A stretch of DNA of 64,000 bases from Cognatishimia sp. SS12. GTDB lineage: Bacteria > Pseudomonadota > Alphaproteobacteria > Rhodobacterales > Rhodobacteraceae. This document shows, piece by piece, positions 1 to 8,716 of this stretch. The notes under the pieces are model-generated. The model searched no databases and was not told the origin of the DNA. It worked only from the letters and a program-made list of their open reading frames with translations. Made by a program: the position numbers and the translations under genes. How positions within the stretch are numbered: the first letter of the stretch is position 1; every line of letters starts with the position of its first letter. The DNA lies in contig NZ_JAQNCZ010000005.1 of NCBI RefSeq assembly GCF_028369055.1, positions 186,001 through 250,000 of the forward strand. Reading direction: 5' to 3'.

Positions 1-1637
1 TCGACAATATGGAGGTCGCGGCCACCGCCGCCCTCGCCGCCCCAAAATTTTCGGTTGAAATTTTACGCAGCGAATCCGGCATTTCGGTGATCGGGCTGGT
101 GCCGCAAGATGCCGACCCCGCGGGCATTCTATCCCGCCTCAGCAAGATATCCGGCGATGACGAAGCGCTGGCAGATTTCATGGAAACCGCCGATTATGAT
201 GTGCCCACCGGCTGGCGTCCCGCCATGTCCTTTGCGCTCTCGGCGCTTGATGAGCTGCAGCGCGCCAAAATCTCGGTCTCAGCCGGCGAAGTGGCCATCA
301 CCGCCATGGTCGACAGCCGCGCGCGCAAGCTTGAGCTGGAAAAAGACCTGCGCGCCGAAACACCCAAAACCGTTTCAGTTTCGTTGGACATCTCCGCGCC
401 GCGCCCGGTCATCACCCCTTTTACCCTTCGGGCGGTCTATGAAGACGGCGCAGTGCGCTTTGACGCTTGCTCTGCGGACAGCGAAAAAGCCAAGAACAGC
501 ATTCTTGCCGCCGCCAAAGCCCTGAACGCACCGGCGAAACAGGATTGCACAATCGGTCTTGGCGTTCCTTCGCCGAGCTGGGGCAAAGCCTCCGTGACCG
601 TGCTTGAGGCGTTAGGAGCGCTGGGGGGCGGAACCGTCACCATTTCGGATGCCGATATTTCGCTGCAAGCCGCCGAGGGCACGGACCCGGCCCTGTTCGG
701 TCGCGTTGTGGGCGAAACCGAAAAGGCGCTGCCAGAGGTATTTGCCCTGCACGCGGTCCTGCCGGTGACAGACGCAGAAGGCGAAACGAACCTGCCCGAA
801 TTCATCGCAACCCTCAGCCCCGAAGGCTTGATGCAAATGCGTGGGCGTCTGGGCGGCGAGATGAGCCAAACCACCATCAACAGTTTTGCGCAGGCGCGGT
901 TTGGCAGCGAGGCTGTCTATGACGCCACTCGCCCCGTCGATGGCCTGCCCGCAGGGTGGTCCAACCGGGTTATGACGGCGCTCGACGCGCTGGCGCAACT
1001 CAGCAGTGGCGCGGTCACGGTGACGCCCGAGCTAATAGAGATCAGTGGCAAGACCGGCAATGCGCAGGCAAATACAACGATCAGTGGCCTGCTGGCCGAA
1101 CGGCTTGGCGAGACGCAGCAGTTTGAAATGGATGTGGCTTATATCGAAGCGCTTGATCCATTGGCCAATATCCCGACCCCCGAAGAATGCGTCGCGCAGC
1201 TTCAGGCCGTGCAGGAAGGCAGCAAGCTGTCGTTTGAACCCGGCTCCGGGACTTTGGATGCCGCAGCAGCGCCGGTGCTGGACCGGATTGCCGAAATTCT
1301 TGACACCTGCGGCCCGCTTCCGCTGGAAATTCAGGGCCATACCGACAGCCAGGGCCGCGAGACCATGAACCAGGCGCTCAGCCAGAACCGCGCTCAATCC
1401 GTACTCGCCGCGCTGCGGGATCGGCGTATCCTGACCAGCGAATTTGTCGCCCGCGGCTATGGTGAAACCACCCCGATCGCCGACAATGACACCGAAGAGG
1501 GCCGCGAAGCCAACCGCCGGATTGAGTTTGTATTGCTGGTCCCCGAAGCAGAATCAGAGGATTCTGGTGAAAGCGCCCTTGAAAATAACGAAGAACCTGT
1601 GAAAGAAGACGCAGAGGCCCCGGCCGCACAGGAGTAA
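1..1637 (+). CDS. OmpA-family outer membrane/peptidoglycan-associated protein, 5' truncated by window edge
   Basis: The reading frame is open from the first base (the codons before the ATG at position 9 read D-N without a stop), so the true start lies upstream of the window. The visible ~545 residues are repeated stretches of alternating short strands and helices without clear catalytic motifs. They end in an OmpA/MotB peptidoglycan-binding domain over the last ~130 residues (LSFEPGSGTLD, then EIQGHTDSQG, NRAQSVLAAL, and GYGETTPIADNDTEEGREANRRIEF). The extreme C-terminus is Glu-rich (EDSGESALENNEEPVKED). The domain anchors an envelope protein to murein. A TTG-started membrane protein follows 4 nt downstream, suggesting co-expression. 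The role of the N-terminal part is unknown. Confidence 0.85.
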   Translation, partial: DNMEVAATAALAAPKFSVEILRSESGISVIGLVPQDADPAGILSRLSKISGDDEALADFMETADYDVPTGWRPAMSFALSALDELQRAKISVSAGEVAITAMVDSRARKLELEKDLRAETPKTVSVSLDISAPRPVITPFTLRAVYEDGAVRFDACSADSEKAKNSILAAAKALNAPAKQDCTIGLGVPSPSWGKASVTVLEALGALGGGTVTISDADISLQAAEGTDPALFGRVVGETEKALPEVFALHAVLPVTDAEGETNLPEFIATLSPEGLMQMRGRLGGEMSQTTINSFAQARFGSEAVYDATRPVDGLPAGWSNRVMTALDALAQLSSGAVTVTPELIEISGKTGNAQANTTISGLLAERLGETQQFEMDVAYIEALDPLANIPTPEECVAQLQAVQEGSKLSFEPGSGTLDAAAAPVLDRIAEILDTCGPLPLEIQGHTDSQGRETMNQALSQNRAQSVLAALRDRRILTSEFVARGYGETTPIADNDTEEGREANRRIEFVLLVPEAESEDSGESALENNEEPVKEDAEAPAAQE

Positions 1638-1641
1638 GACA

Positions 1642-1974
1642 TTGTCTAGAATCGAATTCATCATCGCCACGGCGATTGTCCTGTTCATTGCGTTCTGTAT
1701 GGGTTGGTTTGCCAATTGGCTGGTGCATCGGTTCACCCGTGTCGCGCAGGCCGATGTTGATCAGCTTGAAAGCATGAGCCAAGAGCTGCATGAGGCCGAG
1801 GAAACCCGCGATCAGGCCATCACCTATATGCAGCAGCGCGAGGCTGAGCTGACCAATCAGTTGCATCAGACCGAAGCGGAACTGGCGGCTGCGATGGAAG
1901 GGCTGCGCGATGCCCGCCATGAAGCCGAAGAGCTGCGCGCCTATGTGCAGCAGATCCAGACCACCAAGGCCTGA
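1642..1974 (+). CDS. Small single-span membrane protein with coiled coil
   Basis: A 110-residue protein of unknown function. Residues ~5-32 form one hydrophobic membrane segment (IIATAIVLFIAFCMGWFANWL). The rest is a charged, Glu/Gln/Ala-rich helix with heptad character (QLHEAEETRDQAITYM), consistent with a cytoplasmic or periplasmic coiled coil. The start is TTG. GGAG at 1631-1634 lies 7 nt upstream and overlaps the end of the OmpA-family gene, so the two are probably translated from one message. Pairing with an OmpA-domain protein suggests an envelope or cell-shape role, but this is inference. Confidence 0.75.
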   Translation: MSRIEFIIATAIVLFIAFCMGWFANWLVHRFTRVAQADVDQLESMSQELHEAEETRDQAITYMQQREAELTNQLHQTEAELAAAMEGLRDARHEAEELRAYVQQIQTTKA

Positions 1975-1979
1975 GTCAG

Positions 1980-2426
1980 CTACCAGCGCTTCAGCGCGTC
2001 CTCATCTTCGTCTTTGGCGGCGACCCAGCTGCTCTCGCCCGTAGTGGTGATCTCTCGTTTCCAAAAGGGCGCGCGGGATTTGAGGTAGTCCATCAGATAT
2101 TCTGCCGCTTCAAAAGCGTCTTTGCGATGGCGCGCTGCGGTGGCGACCATCATGATCAGCTCTCCAGGCGTCAGATCCCCGTAGCGGTGAATGACCAGAA
2201 CATCGCCGAGCGACCAGCGCGCAGCCGCCTCTTCGGCGATTTTGGTCAGCGCCTTTTCGGTCATTCCGGGGTAGTGTTCGATCTGCATCGCCTGCAGCGT
2301 GCCCGCCGCATTGTCACGCACCACGCCGGTAAAGGTGACAACCGCGCCCAGATCCTTGCGTCCTGCGGCAAACGCGGCCGCCTCTGCGCCCAGATCAAAC
2401 GGCGCGTCTTGCACGCGGATATCCAC
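1980..2426 (-). CDS. moaE: Molybdopterin synthase catalytic subunit MoaE
   Basis: Large subunit of molybdopterin synthase, which uses the MoaD thiocarboxylate to insert two sulfurs into cyclic pyranopterin monophosphate. The 148-residue length and the family motifs fit: GAVVTFTGVVRD near the N-terminus, the HRYGDLTPGE stretch, ATAARHRKDAFEA, and the PFWKRE segment that carries the catalytic lysine. The start is GTG (2426-2424). It follows the moaD stop after a single nucleotide, so the two subunits are translationally coupled, as expected for a fixed-ratio complex. It is the last gene of the minus-strand group pgsA-moaD-moaE. Confidence 0.95.
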   Translation of the reverse strand: MDIRVQDAPFDLGAEAAAFAAGRKDLGAVVTFTGVVRDNAAGTLQAMQIEHYPGMTEKALTKIAEEAAARWSLGDVLVIHRYGDLTPGELIMMVATAARHRKDAFEAAEYLMDYLKSRAPFWKREITTTGESSWVAAKDEDEDALKRW

Positions 2427-2427
2427 G

Positions 2428-2673
2428 TCAGCCCCCGGTCATCGGCGGGAAAAACGCCACTTCGCGCGCGCCATCCAGCGGGGCATCAAAATCGGTCAGC
2501 TCCTGGTCAACGGCGACGCGCAGCGCGCTGAGGTCCGAAAAGGCCAGAGCATAGCGCTCTTCGCGGGCGCGCAGCTCCTCGACCAGCTCCGTGACGGTGC
2601 GCGCGTCGGTGTCGATCTTTTCCTTTGGCCGTCCAATGCGTTCGCGCACCCAAGCAAAATAGACAATATCCAT
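2428..2673 (-). CDS. moaD: Molybdopterin synthase sulfur carrier subunit MoaD
   Basis: Ubiquitin-like 81-residue sulfur carrier of molybdopterin synthase. It ends in the required Gly-Gly (FFPPMTGG), whose C-terminal glycine is adenylated and thiocarboxylated by MoeB-type enzymes. The N-terminus MDIVYFAWVRERIG matches the beta-grasp fold of the family. It lies 4 nt after pgsA and 1 nt before moaE, so all three genes are probably on one transcript. Confidence 0.94.
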   Translation of the reverse strand: MDIVYFAWVRERIGRPKEKIDTDARTVTELVEELRAREERYALAFSDLSALRVAVDQELTDFDAPLDGAREVAFFPPMTGG

Positions 2674-2677
2674 CTGA

Positions 2678-3337
2678 TCAATCCTTCAGGAAGGGCGCGG
2701 CCTTGCGAAAGTAATCCATGCCAGTAATCAGGGTGAGCGCGGCCGCCAGCCACAGCAGGATCAGCCCGCCATTGCCTGCCCAGACCATCGCATGAAACAT
2801 GGGCCGCAGGCCCAGTTCGTCGGGGGCAGCGCCATTCAGGATATCAGCCACCATGGCCTGATCCATCCCCCAGGACCACATGCCCAGGTAATGTTCAAAG
2901 ATCCCCTGTGACAGCAGCACCGCGATGGCCACCATTTGCGTGGCGGTTTTCCACTTTGCCAGCTTAGTGACTTTCAGCGTGCCAGCCGTGTCGCCCAGAA
3001 ACTCGCGCAGACCAGAGACAAACACCTCGCGGAACAGGATAATTGCCGCAGGCAGCACAATCCACAGCGCCAGCGAGGAAAAGGCCACGATCACCATCAG
3101 CGCAATCACAACCATCGCCTTATCCGCAATCGGATCGAGCATTGCGCCCAGCTTTGTCACCTGCCCCCAGGACCGCGCCAAATACCCATCGAGATAATCG
3201 GTCAACGATGCGACAATAAACAGCACCATCGCCACCGCGTCGGCATAGGGGCGGCTGAAAAACAGAAACATCACCGCGATGAGCGGAGCAGCGAGCAGGC
3301 GCAGGGCCGTCAAAATATTAGGAAACGTCCAAGTCAT
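2678..3337 (-). CDS. pgsA: CDP-diacylglycerol--glycerol-3-phosphate 3-phosphatidyltransferase
   Basis: Inner-membrane enzyme making phosphatidylglycerophosphate from CDP-diacylglycerol and glycerol-3-phosphate, the committed step to phosphatidylglycerol. The 219-residue protein shows the CDP-alcohol phosphotransferase signature D-G-x2-A-R-x8-G-x3-D-x3-D (DYLDGYLAR ... GAMLDPIADKA, residues ~47-75). Several membrane helices are visible. It lies downstream of uvrC on the same strand, separated by about 290 nt, and directly upstream of moaD. Confidence 0.95.
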   Translation of the reverse strand: MTWTFPNILTALRLLAAPLIAVMFLFFSRPYADAVAMVLFIVASLTDYLDGYLARSWGQVTKLGAMLDPIADKAMVVIALMVIVAFSSLALWIVLPAAIILFREVFVSGLREFLGDTAGTLKVTKLAKWKTATQMVAIAVLLSQGIFEHYLGMWSWGMDQAMVADILNGAAPDELGLRPMFHAMVWAGNGGLILLWLAAALTLITGMDYFRKAAPFLKD

Positions 3338-3630
3338 AGGCCATTCCTAGCGGGGTTCGGCCTAATAAAAAAGCGTGTTCACCCACCTGCGGAAAAAGAA
3401 ATAGCCCGGCGCTGGGAAACGCACGGGCATTTTCTTCGATTCATCCCCGAATCTAGTCAGCCGCCAGCAGCTGTGTCCCTCCGGGCCGGGGTGGATGCGA
3501 TCTCCCCATTGGCCCCAGACCCGCCAGCGTCTGCTTGTCTGTCTTGTACCAAGACCTGGCGCGTTTGTGCGGTCATCCGACGGATACTGCTTGCATCATG
3601 CGGATAGCGCCCTATCCGATCGGATAGGGA
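3338..3630. other. Intergenic region between pgsA and uvrC
   Basis: About 293 bases without a convincing gene in any frame. It would contain the pgsA-moaD-moaE promoter (minus strand). I see no strong -35/-10 pair. The notable element is the perfect palindrome at 3610-3629 next to the uvrC stop codon. Confidence 0.6.
3610..3629. repeat. Perfect 20-bp palindrome at the 3' end of uvrC
   Basis: The sequence ccctatccgatcggataggg is exactly self-complementary over 20 bases and lies 1 nt beyond the uvrC stop codon. A further cggatag copy sits at 3601-3607, so alternative pairings are possible. There is no T-run on either strand, so a canonical intrinsic terminator is unlikely. A protein-binding palindrome or a 3'-end processing signal fits better. 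Confidence 0.6.
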
Positions 3631-5508
3631 TCAGCGGCTGCCCTCGTGGAAGAAATCATAAATGGTTTCGGCCAGCGCATCGGAGATACCGTCAACCACC
3701 TTGAGATCCGCAAGGTTGGCGCGGCTGACCGCCTTGGCGCTGCCAAAATGCGCCAACAGGGCCCGCTTGCGGGTCGCGCCGACACCGGGGACGTCATCCA
3801 GCGGCGTTGCCCCGACCGCCTTGGCGCGCTTGGCGCGATGCGTCCCGATGGCAAACCTGTGGGCCTCATCGCGCAGTCGCTGAACAAAGTACAAGACCGG
3901 GTCATTACGCTGCAGGGCAAAGGGCCGCTGGCCCACGCGGTGAAACTCTTCCTTTCCGTGGTCCCGATCCACTCCTTTGGCCACTCCGATCATCGGAATA
4001 TCTTCGACGCCCCATTCGCGCATGATTTCCGCCACCGCCGAGACCTGACCGGCCCCGCCGTCAATCAGCAAGAGATCCGGCCATTGGCCATGGCTGCGAT
4101 CCGGGTCTTCTTTCAAAAGCCGTTTGAACCGGCGGGTCAGCACCTCTTTCATCATGCCAAAGTCATCGCCGGGGGTGAGATCATCGCCTTTGATGTTGAA
4201 CTTGCGGTAGGCGTTTTTCATCAAGCCTTCGGGTCCCGCGACGATCATGCCACCGACGGCATTGGTCCCTTGGATATGAGAGTTGTCGTAGACTTCGATG
4301 CGTTCCGGCACCTTGGGCAGGTCAAAGGCCGTAGCCAGCCCCTTGAGCAATTTGGTCTGGGTCGCGCTTTCGCTCATCTTGCGGGCCAGGGATTCGCGTG
4401 CGTTGCGCACAGCGCCCGCCACCAGTTCCGCCTTTTCGCCGCGTTGGGGCACCAGAATGTCCACCTTGCGTCCGGCCTTTTCCGACAGCGCATCCGCCAT
4501 CAGCGCCGCATTGTCGAGCGGATGCGACAGGATAAGTTGGCGCGGAGGTTCCTTGCCATCGTAGAATTGACCAACGAAGGCCTCCAGAACTTCGGCTGCT
4601 TCAATGTCGGCTCCGACGCGGGGATAGTAATCGCGGTTGCCCCAGTTCTGATTGGCGCGAATGAAAAACACCTGAACGCAGGCCTGCCCCTTTTCCAGAT
4701 GCAATGCGATCACATCCGCTTCGGCGACGCCGCGCGGGTTGATGCCCTGGGCGGACTGCACCTGCGTCAGCGCGCGAATACGGTCGCGCAGCACGGCGGC
4801 ATGTTCAAATTCCATTGCCGCGCTGGCCTCTTGCATTTCTGCGGCCAGCTTCTCCTGAATTTCTGTTGATTTGCCGGACAGGTAACGTTCTGCGTCCGCG
4901 ACAGCAGCGGCATAATCCGCTGCGCTGATCTTGCCAACGCAGGGGGCGGTGCAGCGCTTGATCTGATATTGCAGGCAGGGGCGCGTGCGGCTCTCGAATG
5001 TGGCATCCGAACAATCGCGCAACATGAAGACGCGCTGCAATTGCTGCAAGGTGCGGTTCACCGCCCCGGCGCTGGCGAAGGGACCATAATAATTGCCCTT
5101 CTCCTTTTTGGCACCGCGATGTTTTTTGACCTGGGCAAACCGATGCGCGCGGCTGACCAGAATATTGGGAAAGCTTTTGTCGTCCCGCAGCAGCACATTG
5201 TACTTCGGCTTGAGCTGCTTGATCAGGTTCTGTTCCAGCAACAAGGCCTCGGTCTCGGTGCTGGTGGTCAGAAACATCATTTCGGCGGTTTCGCTGATCA
5301 TTCGCGCAATGCGGCCCGAATGGCCGCCGGGCCGGGCATAGTTTGACACCCGGGCCTTCAGGTTGCGCGCCTTGCCCACATAAAGAACCCGCGCCTGCGC
5401 ATCCAGCATTCGGTAGACGCCCGGCGAACCATCCAGAGTCTTAACATAAGACTGGATGAGGGCGTGGCCCGTCTGCGTTGGGGGCTGTGATGGATCAAGG
5501 TCAGACAT
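3631..5508 (-). CDS. uvrC: Excinuclease ABC subunit C
   Basis: Dual-incision nuclease of nucleotide excision repair, cutting 3' and 5' of lesions after UvrB loading. The 625-residue length is usual. The N-terminal GIY-YIG domain ([26 protein letters not shown], ~29-55), the Cys cluster region ([25 protein letters not shown], ~160-190), the UVR/UvrB-binding segment (~210-245), the RNase H-like C-terminal nuclease domain ([26 protein letters not shown]) and tandem helix-hairpin-helix motifs (~555-620) are all recognisable. The start ATG is at 5508-5506. The next gene upstream is ~400 nt away, so uvrC probably has its own promoter. Confidence 0.97.
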   Translation of the reverse strand: MSDLDPSQPPTQTGHALIQSYVKTLDGSPGVYRMLDAQARVLYVGKARNLKARVSNYARPGGHSGRIARMISETAEMMFLTTSTETEALLLEQNLIKQLKPKYNVLLRDDKSFPNILVSRAHRFAQVKKHRGAKKEKGNYYGPFASAGAVNRTLQQLQRVFMLRDCSDATFESRTRPCLQYQIKRCTAPCVGKISAADYAAAVADAERYLSGKSTEIQEKLAAEMQEASAAMEFEHAAVLRDRIRALTQVQSAQGINPRGVAEADVIALHLEKGQACVQVFFIRANQNWGNRDYYPRVGADIEAAEVLEAFVGQFYDGKEPPRQLILSHPLDNAALMADALSEKAGRKVDILVPQRGEKAELVAGAVRNARESLARKMSESATQTKLLKGLATAFDLPKVPERIEVYDNSHIQGTNAVGGMIVAGPEGLMKNAYRKFNIKGDDLTPGDDFGMMKEVLTRRFKRLLKEDPDRSHGQWPDLLLIDGGAGQVSAVAEIMREWGVEDIPMIGVAKGVDRDHGKEEFHRVGQRPFALQRNDPVLYFVQRLRDEAHRFAIGTHRAKRAKAVGATPLDDVPGVGATRKRALLAHFGSAKAVSRANLADLKVVDGISDALAETIYDFFHEGSR

Positions 5509-5907
5509 GCTGACGGAGCTTATGATTCTTTACTGAGCGCTGCAATCTTCATCCCCAGTTGGCAAGGGATATTCTTTCCACGACTTCTGTGGATAACTCT
5601 GCAGATAACTTTCCGTGAACGCACGAAACCCCTTATTTTTCACCTGTTTCAGCAATCTGCCTATTTTTTAGGCTTAAAATTAACCCATTGAAAAATAACG
5701 AAACTTTATCGCGACCGCTTCAGAAGCCTGAAAACATTGAGGTTTTGTAACGAATTGATGTCGCAGATGCGCCCGGTGCACAACTTTTCTGGTGCAAGGT
5801 CAAATGCACCCATCGCGCGTTAACTTTTTGGCGCGGCAGATGCACGCCAATCGTTTCTCATATGTTGAGAATGAGGCCCTGTCAGAGACCGCGAATTTCA
5901 TCGCAAA
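5509..5907. other. Long AT-rich intergenic region upstream of uvrC with one DnaA-box match
   Basis: About 400 bases with no credible gene on either strand. The central part (5635-5710) is markedly AT-richer than its surroundings. tgtggataa at 5588-5596 is a perfect DnaA-box complement (TTATCCACA), and a degraded copy (gcagataac) follows at 5601-5609. An inverted repeat ttctca-N5-tgagaa lies at 5855-5871. The uvrC promoter must be in this stretch. One exact box is too little to call an origin. Confidence 0.5.
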
Positions 5908-6885
5908 TCAGGACAAGATACTGAGGATGTAAACCCCGTATAGACCGGCCAAAATCATGCCCCAGCGGCGCGTAATATCCATCTTCATGAAGACGAAAGG
6001 CACCAGCAACAGGCTGGCCAACAGCATCACCCAAAGATCAAATTGCAGGAAGCTGCGGTCAACTGGAATCGGGCCGACAAATGTCGCGATGCCGATGATG
6101 GCCAAAAGGTTGAACATGTTGGAGCCGATGACATTGCCAAGCGCGACATCCGCCTGACGCCTGAGCGCTGCCATCACGGTTGTGGCCAGCTCTGGCAGGC
6201 TGGTTCCGACGGCCACCAATGTCAGCCCGATCACGGTCTCGCGCACATGGAACTGCCGCGCGATGTCCACCGCGCTGTCAACAAGCAGATCCGCGCCCAG
6301 CGGCAACCCCAGCAGGCCAAGCACCAGAAACACGATGATCCGCCACCACGGCATATCCGGGTCAGACCCTTCGACCTCTTCCAGATCATCAGAGGAGGCG
6401 CAGGTTTCCGCCGTTGGCTCCGCCCCTCGGCTGCGCCGATGCTGGCGCGCGACACGAAAGGCATCGCCTAAGATCAGCGCCAGCACAGAGAGCAGAACAA
6501 TGCCGCTAACCCAAGTAAAGCGCCCCGTGAAGGCCAACGCAATAAAGAGCAGCGTCGCGCCCATCATCATCAGATAGTTTTTTCGCGTATCGCAGGTGCT
6601 GGTATGCAACCGCGAGAGCAACGCAGGGATCCCAAGAACCAACAGAATATTGGCGGTATTGGACCCCACCACATTGCCCAGCGCCAAACCGGGCGCATGT
6701 TCGTCAATGGCGCTGATAGCAATCAGCAATTCGGGTGCCGAGGTGCCAAAGGCGACAATGGTCAGGCTGACGATGAGGGCCGGGATGCCCACGCGCAGGC
6801 TTAAGTTCACAGCCCCACGTACCAAGGCGTCCCCCGCCAGAAGCAGAATAATCAATCCCAAACCGGCAGTTAGCCATACGAACAT
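5908..6885 (-). CDS. Calcium/sodium antiporter (CaCA superfamily, YrbG-like)
   Basis: A 325-residue integral membrane exchanger with the two inverted alpha-repeats that define the K+-dependent Na+/Ca2+ exchanger family. Repeat 1 reads TIVAFGTSAPELLIAI ... GNVVGSNTANILLVLG. Repeat 2 reads TLVAVGTSLPELATTVMA ... GNVIGSNMFNLLAIIG. Acidic/polar residues in these repeats bind the cations. About ten hydrophobic helices are visible, separated by an acidic loop near residues 160-185. The protein probably extrudes calcium. A small Cys-rich protein ends 6 nt upstream, suggesting an operon with the S49 peptidase gene. Confidence 0.93.
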   Translation of the reverse strand: MFVWLTAGLGLIILLLAGDALVRGAVNLSLRVGIPALIVSLTIVAFGTSAPELLIAISAIDEHAPGLALGNVVGSNTANILLVLGIPALLSRLHTSTCDTRKNYLMMMGATLLFIALAFTGRFTWVSGIVLLSVLALILGDAFRVARQHRRSRGAEPTAETCASSDDLEEVEGSDPDMPWWRIIVFLVLGLLGLPLGADLLVDSAVDIARQFHVRETVIGLTLVAVGTSLPELATTVMAALRRQADVALGNVIGSNMFNLLAIIGIATFVGPIPVDRSFLQFDLWVMLLASLLLVPFVFMKMDITRRWGMILAGLYGVYILSILS

Positions 6886-6891
6886 GTGGTC

Positions 6892-7059
6892 TTAGCCCTT
6901 TTTGCTCTGGCAGGGGCAAGGCCCCTTACCGATCTTGTAGCGCCCGCAGGCAGCGCATTTTCGCGCGTCCAACTGTTTGCGTCCCGGAAAGCTCAGCTTT
7001 CCGAACATCGCCAGCACAGCCATGCCAACGAGAAACAACAGGACAATTTTGGTGATCAC
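6892..7059 (-). CDS. 55-residue membrane protein with C-terminal Cys-rich tail
   Basis: A short unrecognised gene. Translation from GTG at 7059-7057 gives ~55 residues: a hydrophobic N-terminal helix (ITKIVLLFLVGMAVLAMFG), then a basic tail with four cysteines in the pattern C-x2-C-x9-C-x-C (KCAACGRYKIGKGPCPCQ). This looks like a miniature metal-binding ribbon. The GTG lies 1 nt after the S49 peptidase stop, and the gene ends 6 nt before the antiporter start, so coupling with both is likely. An in-frame TTG at 7071-7069 would add four residues. Neither start has a good Shine-Dalgarno sequence. Real coding is supported by the clean membrane-helix/Cys pattern and tight packing. Confidence 0.75.
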   Translation of the reverse strand: MITKIVLLFLVGMAVLAMFGKLSFPGRKQLDARKCAACGRYKIGKGPCPCQSKKG

Positions 7060-7060
7060 A

Positions 7061-7867
7061 TCAGAGACCAAAGCGCGCGTATTCTGCCCGCTCCTCTATC
7101 CCGGATAACGCATCTTGTGCAAGGCGCGCGCCAAATCTCTGCCAGACGGACCGGCGCACCTGATAGCGTTTTAGGCGCACATCTTCGCCAAATTTGTCTT
7201 TCATCATCGGAACCAGATGGCCAAGCCCATCCGCCAGCCCCTGCGCAACGGCTTGTTCGCCAATCCAAATTTCCCCGGTGAAAAGATCGTCTGTTTCTTG
7301 CAAGCGCGCGCCGCGCCGCGTTTTGACGTGGGCAATGAAATTTTGGTGAATCTGTTCCAGCACGCGGTTTAGACGCGCAACATCCGCCTCTTGTTCGGGG
7401 CGGAACGGGTCGAGCATGGATTTCGATTTGCCGGCAGTGTGAACGCGCCGCTCGATCCCGTGACGCGCCAGAAACTCATGCGCGCCAAAGCCGGCCGAGA
7501 TCACCCCAATGGAGCCGACCACCGAGGAGGCATCGACATAGATTTCGTCTGCCGCCGCCGCGAGCCAGTAGCCACCCGAGGCGGCGACATCTTCGACGAA
7601 TGCAAAAACAGGGATGTCTTTTTCTTCGGCCAGCCGCCGAATACGCGCCCCGATCAAAGAGCTTTGAACCGGGGAGCCGCCGGGCGAATTGATGATCAGG
7701 GCCACAGCCGCAGGCTTGCCACGGCGAAAGGCTTTTTCAATCATCGGGGCCAGCACCTGATCACTCAGGCTGCCGCGCGTCCCGGCTGCGATCACCCCGG
7801 ACAGGGACAGGACCGCAACGAGCGGCGGCTTTTTAGCAAAAGGGTTCCATCGTGTCATAGATGCCAT
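7061..7867 (-). CDS. S49 family serine peptidase (SppA/SohB-like)
   Basis: A 268-residue signal-peptide-peptidase-type protease with a ClpP-like fold. The nucleophile Ser lies in VAASGGYWLA (about S97). The general-base Lys lies in the GKSKSMLDPF segment (about K149), giving the Ser/Lys dyad of the family. INSPGGSP (~60-66) is the conserved oxyanion-region loop. Its length matches the short single-domain members. There is no obvious N-terminal signal peptide, but residues ~15-30 are hydrophobic and could be membrane associated. ATG at 7867-7865 is chosen, with a second ATG three codons later. Confidence 0.92.
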   Translation of the reverse strand: MASMTRWNPFAKKPPLVAVLSLSGVIAAGTRGSLSDQVLAPMIEKAFRRGKPAAVALIINSPGGSPVQSSLIGARIRRLAEEKDIPVFAFVEDVAASGGYWLAAAADEIYVDASSVVGSIGVISAGFGAHEFLARHGIERRVHTAGKSKSMLDPFRPEQEADVARLNRVLEQIHQNFIAHVKTRRGARLQETDDLFTGEIWIGEQAVAQGLADGLGHLVPMMKDKFGEDVRLKRYQVRRSVWQRFGARLAQDALSGIEERAEYARFGL

Positions 7868-7890
7868 GTAGAGCGCCCAACCACGCCAAA

Positions 7891-7928
7891 CAAGGGAGCC
7901 CCCTTAGAAAGCCAAAAGGCGGGGCTTT
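7891..7928 (-). terminator. Weak hairpin pair downstream of the ABC exporter genes
   Basis: Two small stems, aaggg/ccctt (7892-7905) and aaagcc/ggcttt (7908-7928), lie between the ABC permease stop and the S49 peptidase start. T-rich sequence is short (gctttct), so termination would be partial at best. Confidence 0.3.
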
Positions 7929-7954
7929 TCTGCATGCCCCACCTGATGTTTGCG

Positions 7955-8716
7955 CTAGCTGCGAATGCGCCAGCCGGTCCTGAAAATCCACCAGATCGCA
8001 AACAGACAGAGCGCCGTGAACCCGCCGATCGCCGCAAGGCTGGTGATGATCGGCACATCCGCAAGCCCAAAGAACGCCCAGCGAAAGCCCGAGACCAGAT
8101 AGACCACCGGATTAAACAGCGTCACGGTCTGCCAGAACGGCGGCAGCATCGAGATCGAATAGAACGAGCCGCCCAGAAAGATCAGCGGCGTGACCACCAG
8201 CAAGGGCACCAGTTGCAGTTGCTCAAAACTTTTCGCCCAGATGCCAATGATGAACCCAAACAGCGCAAAGCTTGTACAGGTCAGCACCATAAAGGCCATC
8301 ATCGCCACAGGATGCGCGATAGTCAGATCGACAAAAAAGAACGACGTCGCCAGGATCACCAGTCCGATGAACAAAGACTTCGTTGCAGCCGCCCCCACAT
8401 AACCAATCACAATTTCCAGGAAATTCACCGGGGCGGACAGCAGCTCATAGATCGTGCCAATGAATTTAGGGAAATAGATGCCGAAGGAGGCATTTGAGAT
8501 CCCCTGCGTCATGATCGTCAGCATGATCAAACCAGGCACGATGAACGCGCCATAGCTGACGCCATCAACCTCTTGGATACGGCTGCCGATGGCCGCGCCG
8601 AACACCACGAAGTAAAGTGATGTGGAAATGACCGGCGAGATAAAACTCTGCGCCAGCGTGCGGAAGAAACGCGCCATTTCGAAAAAATAGATAGATTTGA
8701 TCGCGGTCCAGTTCAT
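7955..8716 (-). CDS. ABC-2 type transporter permease
   Basis: A 253-residue permease with six hydrophobic segments. It has the ABC-2 family pattern of an N-terminal amphipathic start, [20 protein letters not shown], and a C-terminal [17 protein letters not shown] motif (the YadH/NodJ-like signature). It forms a membrane half-transporter with the ATPase encoded immediately upstream. The two genes overlap by ATGA (8713-8716). The class exports lipids, polysaccharides or drugs. The substrate cannot be told from sequence. Confidence 0.9.
   Translation of the reverse strand: MNWTAIKSIYFFEMARFFRTLAQSFISPVISTSLYFVVFGAAIGSRIQEVDGVSYGAFIVPGLIMLTIMTQGISNASFGIYFPKFIGTIYELLSAPVNFLEIVIGYVGAAATKSLFIGLVILATSFFFVDLTIAHPVAMMAFMVLTCTSFALFGFIIGIWAKSFEQLQLVPLLVVTPLIFLGGSFYSISMLPPFWQTVTLFNPVVYLVSGFRWAFFGLADVPIITSLAAIGGFTALCLFAIWWIFRTGWRIRS

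Noticed and set aside
3646..4869. Long open frame antisense to uvrC (407 codons)
   Set aside because: It lies entirely opposite the unmistakable uvrC coding sequence, has no recognisable domain, and is His/Arg/Gln-rich as expected for a high-G+C antisense shadow.
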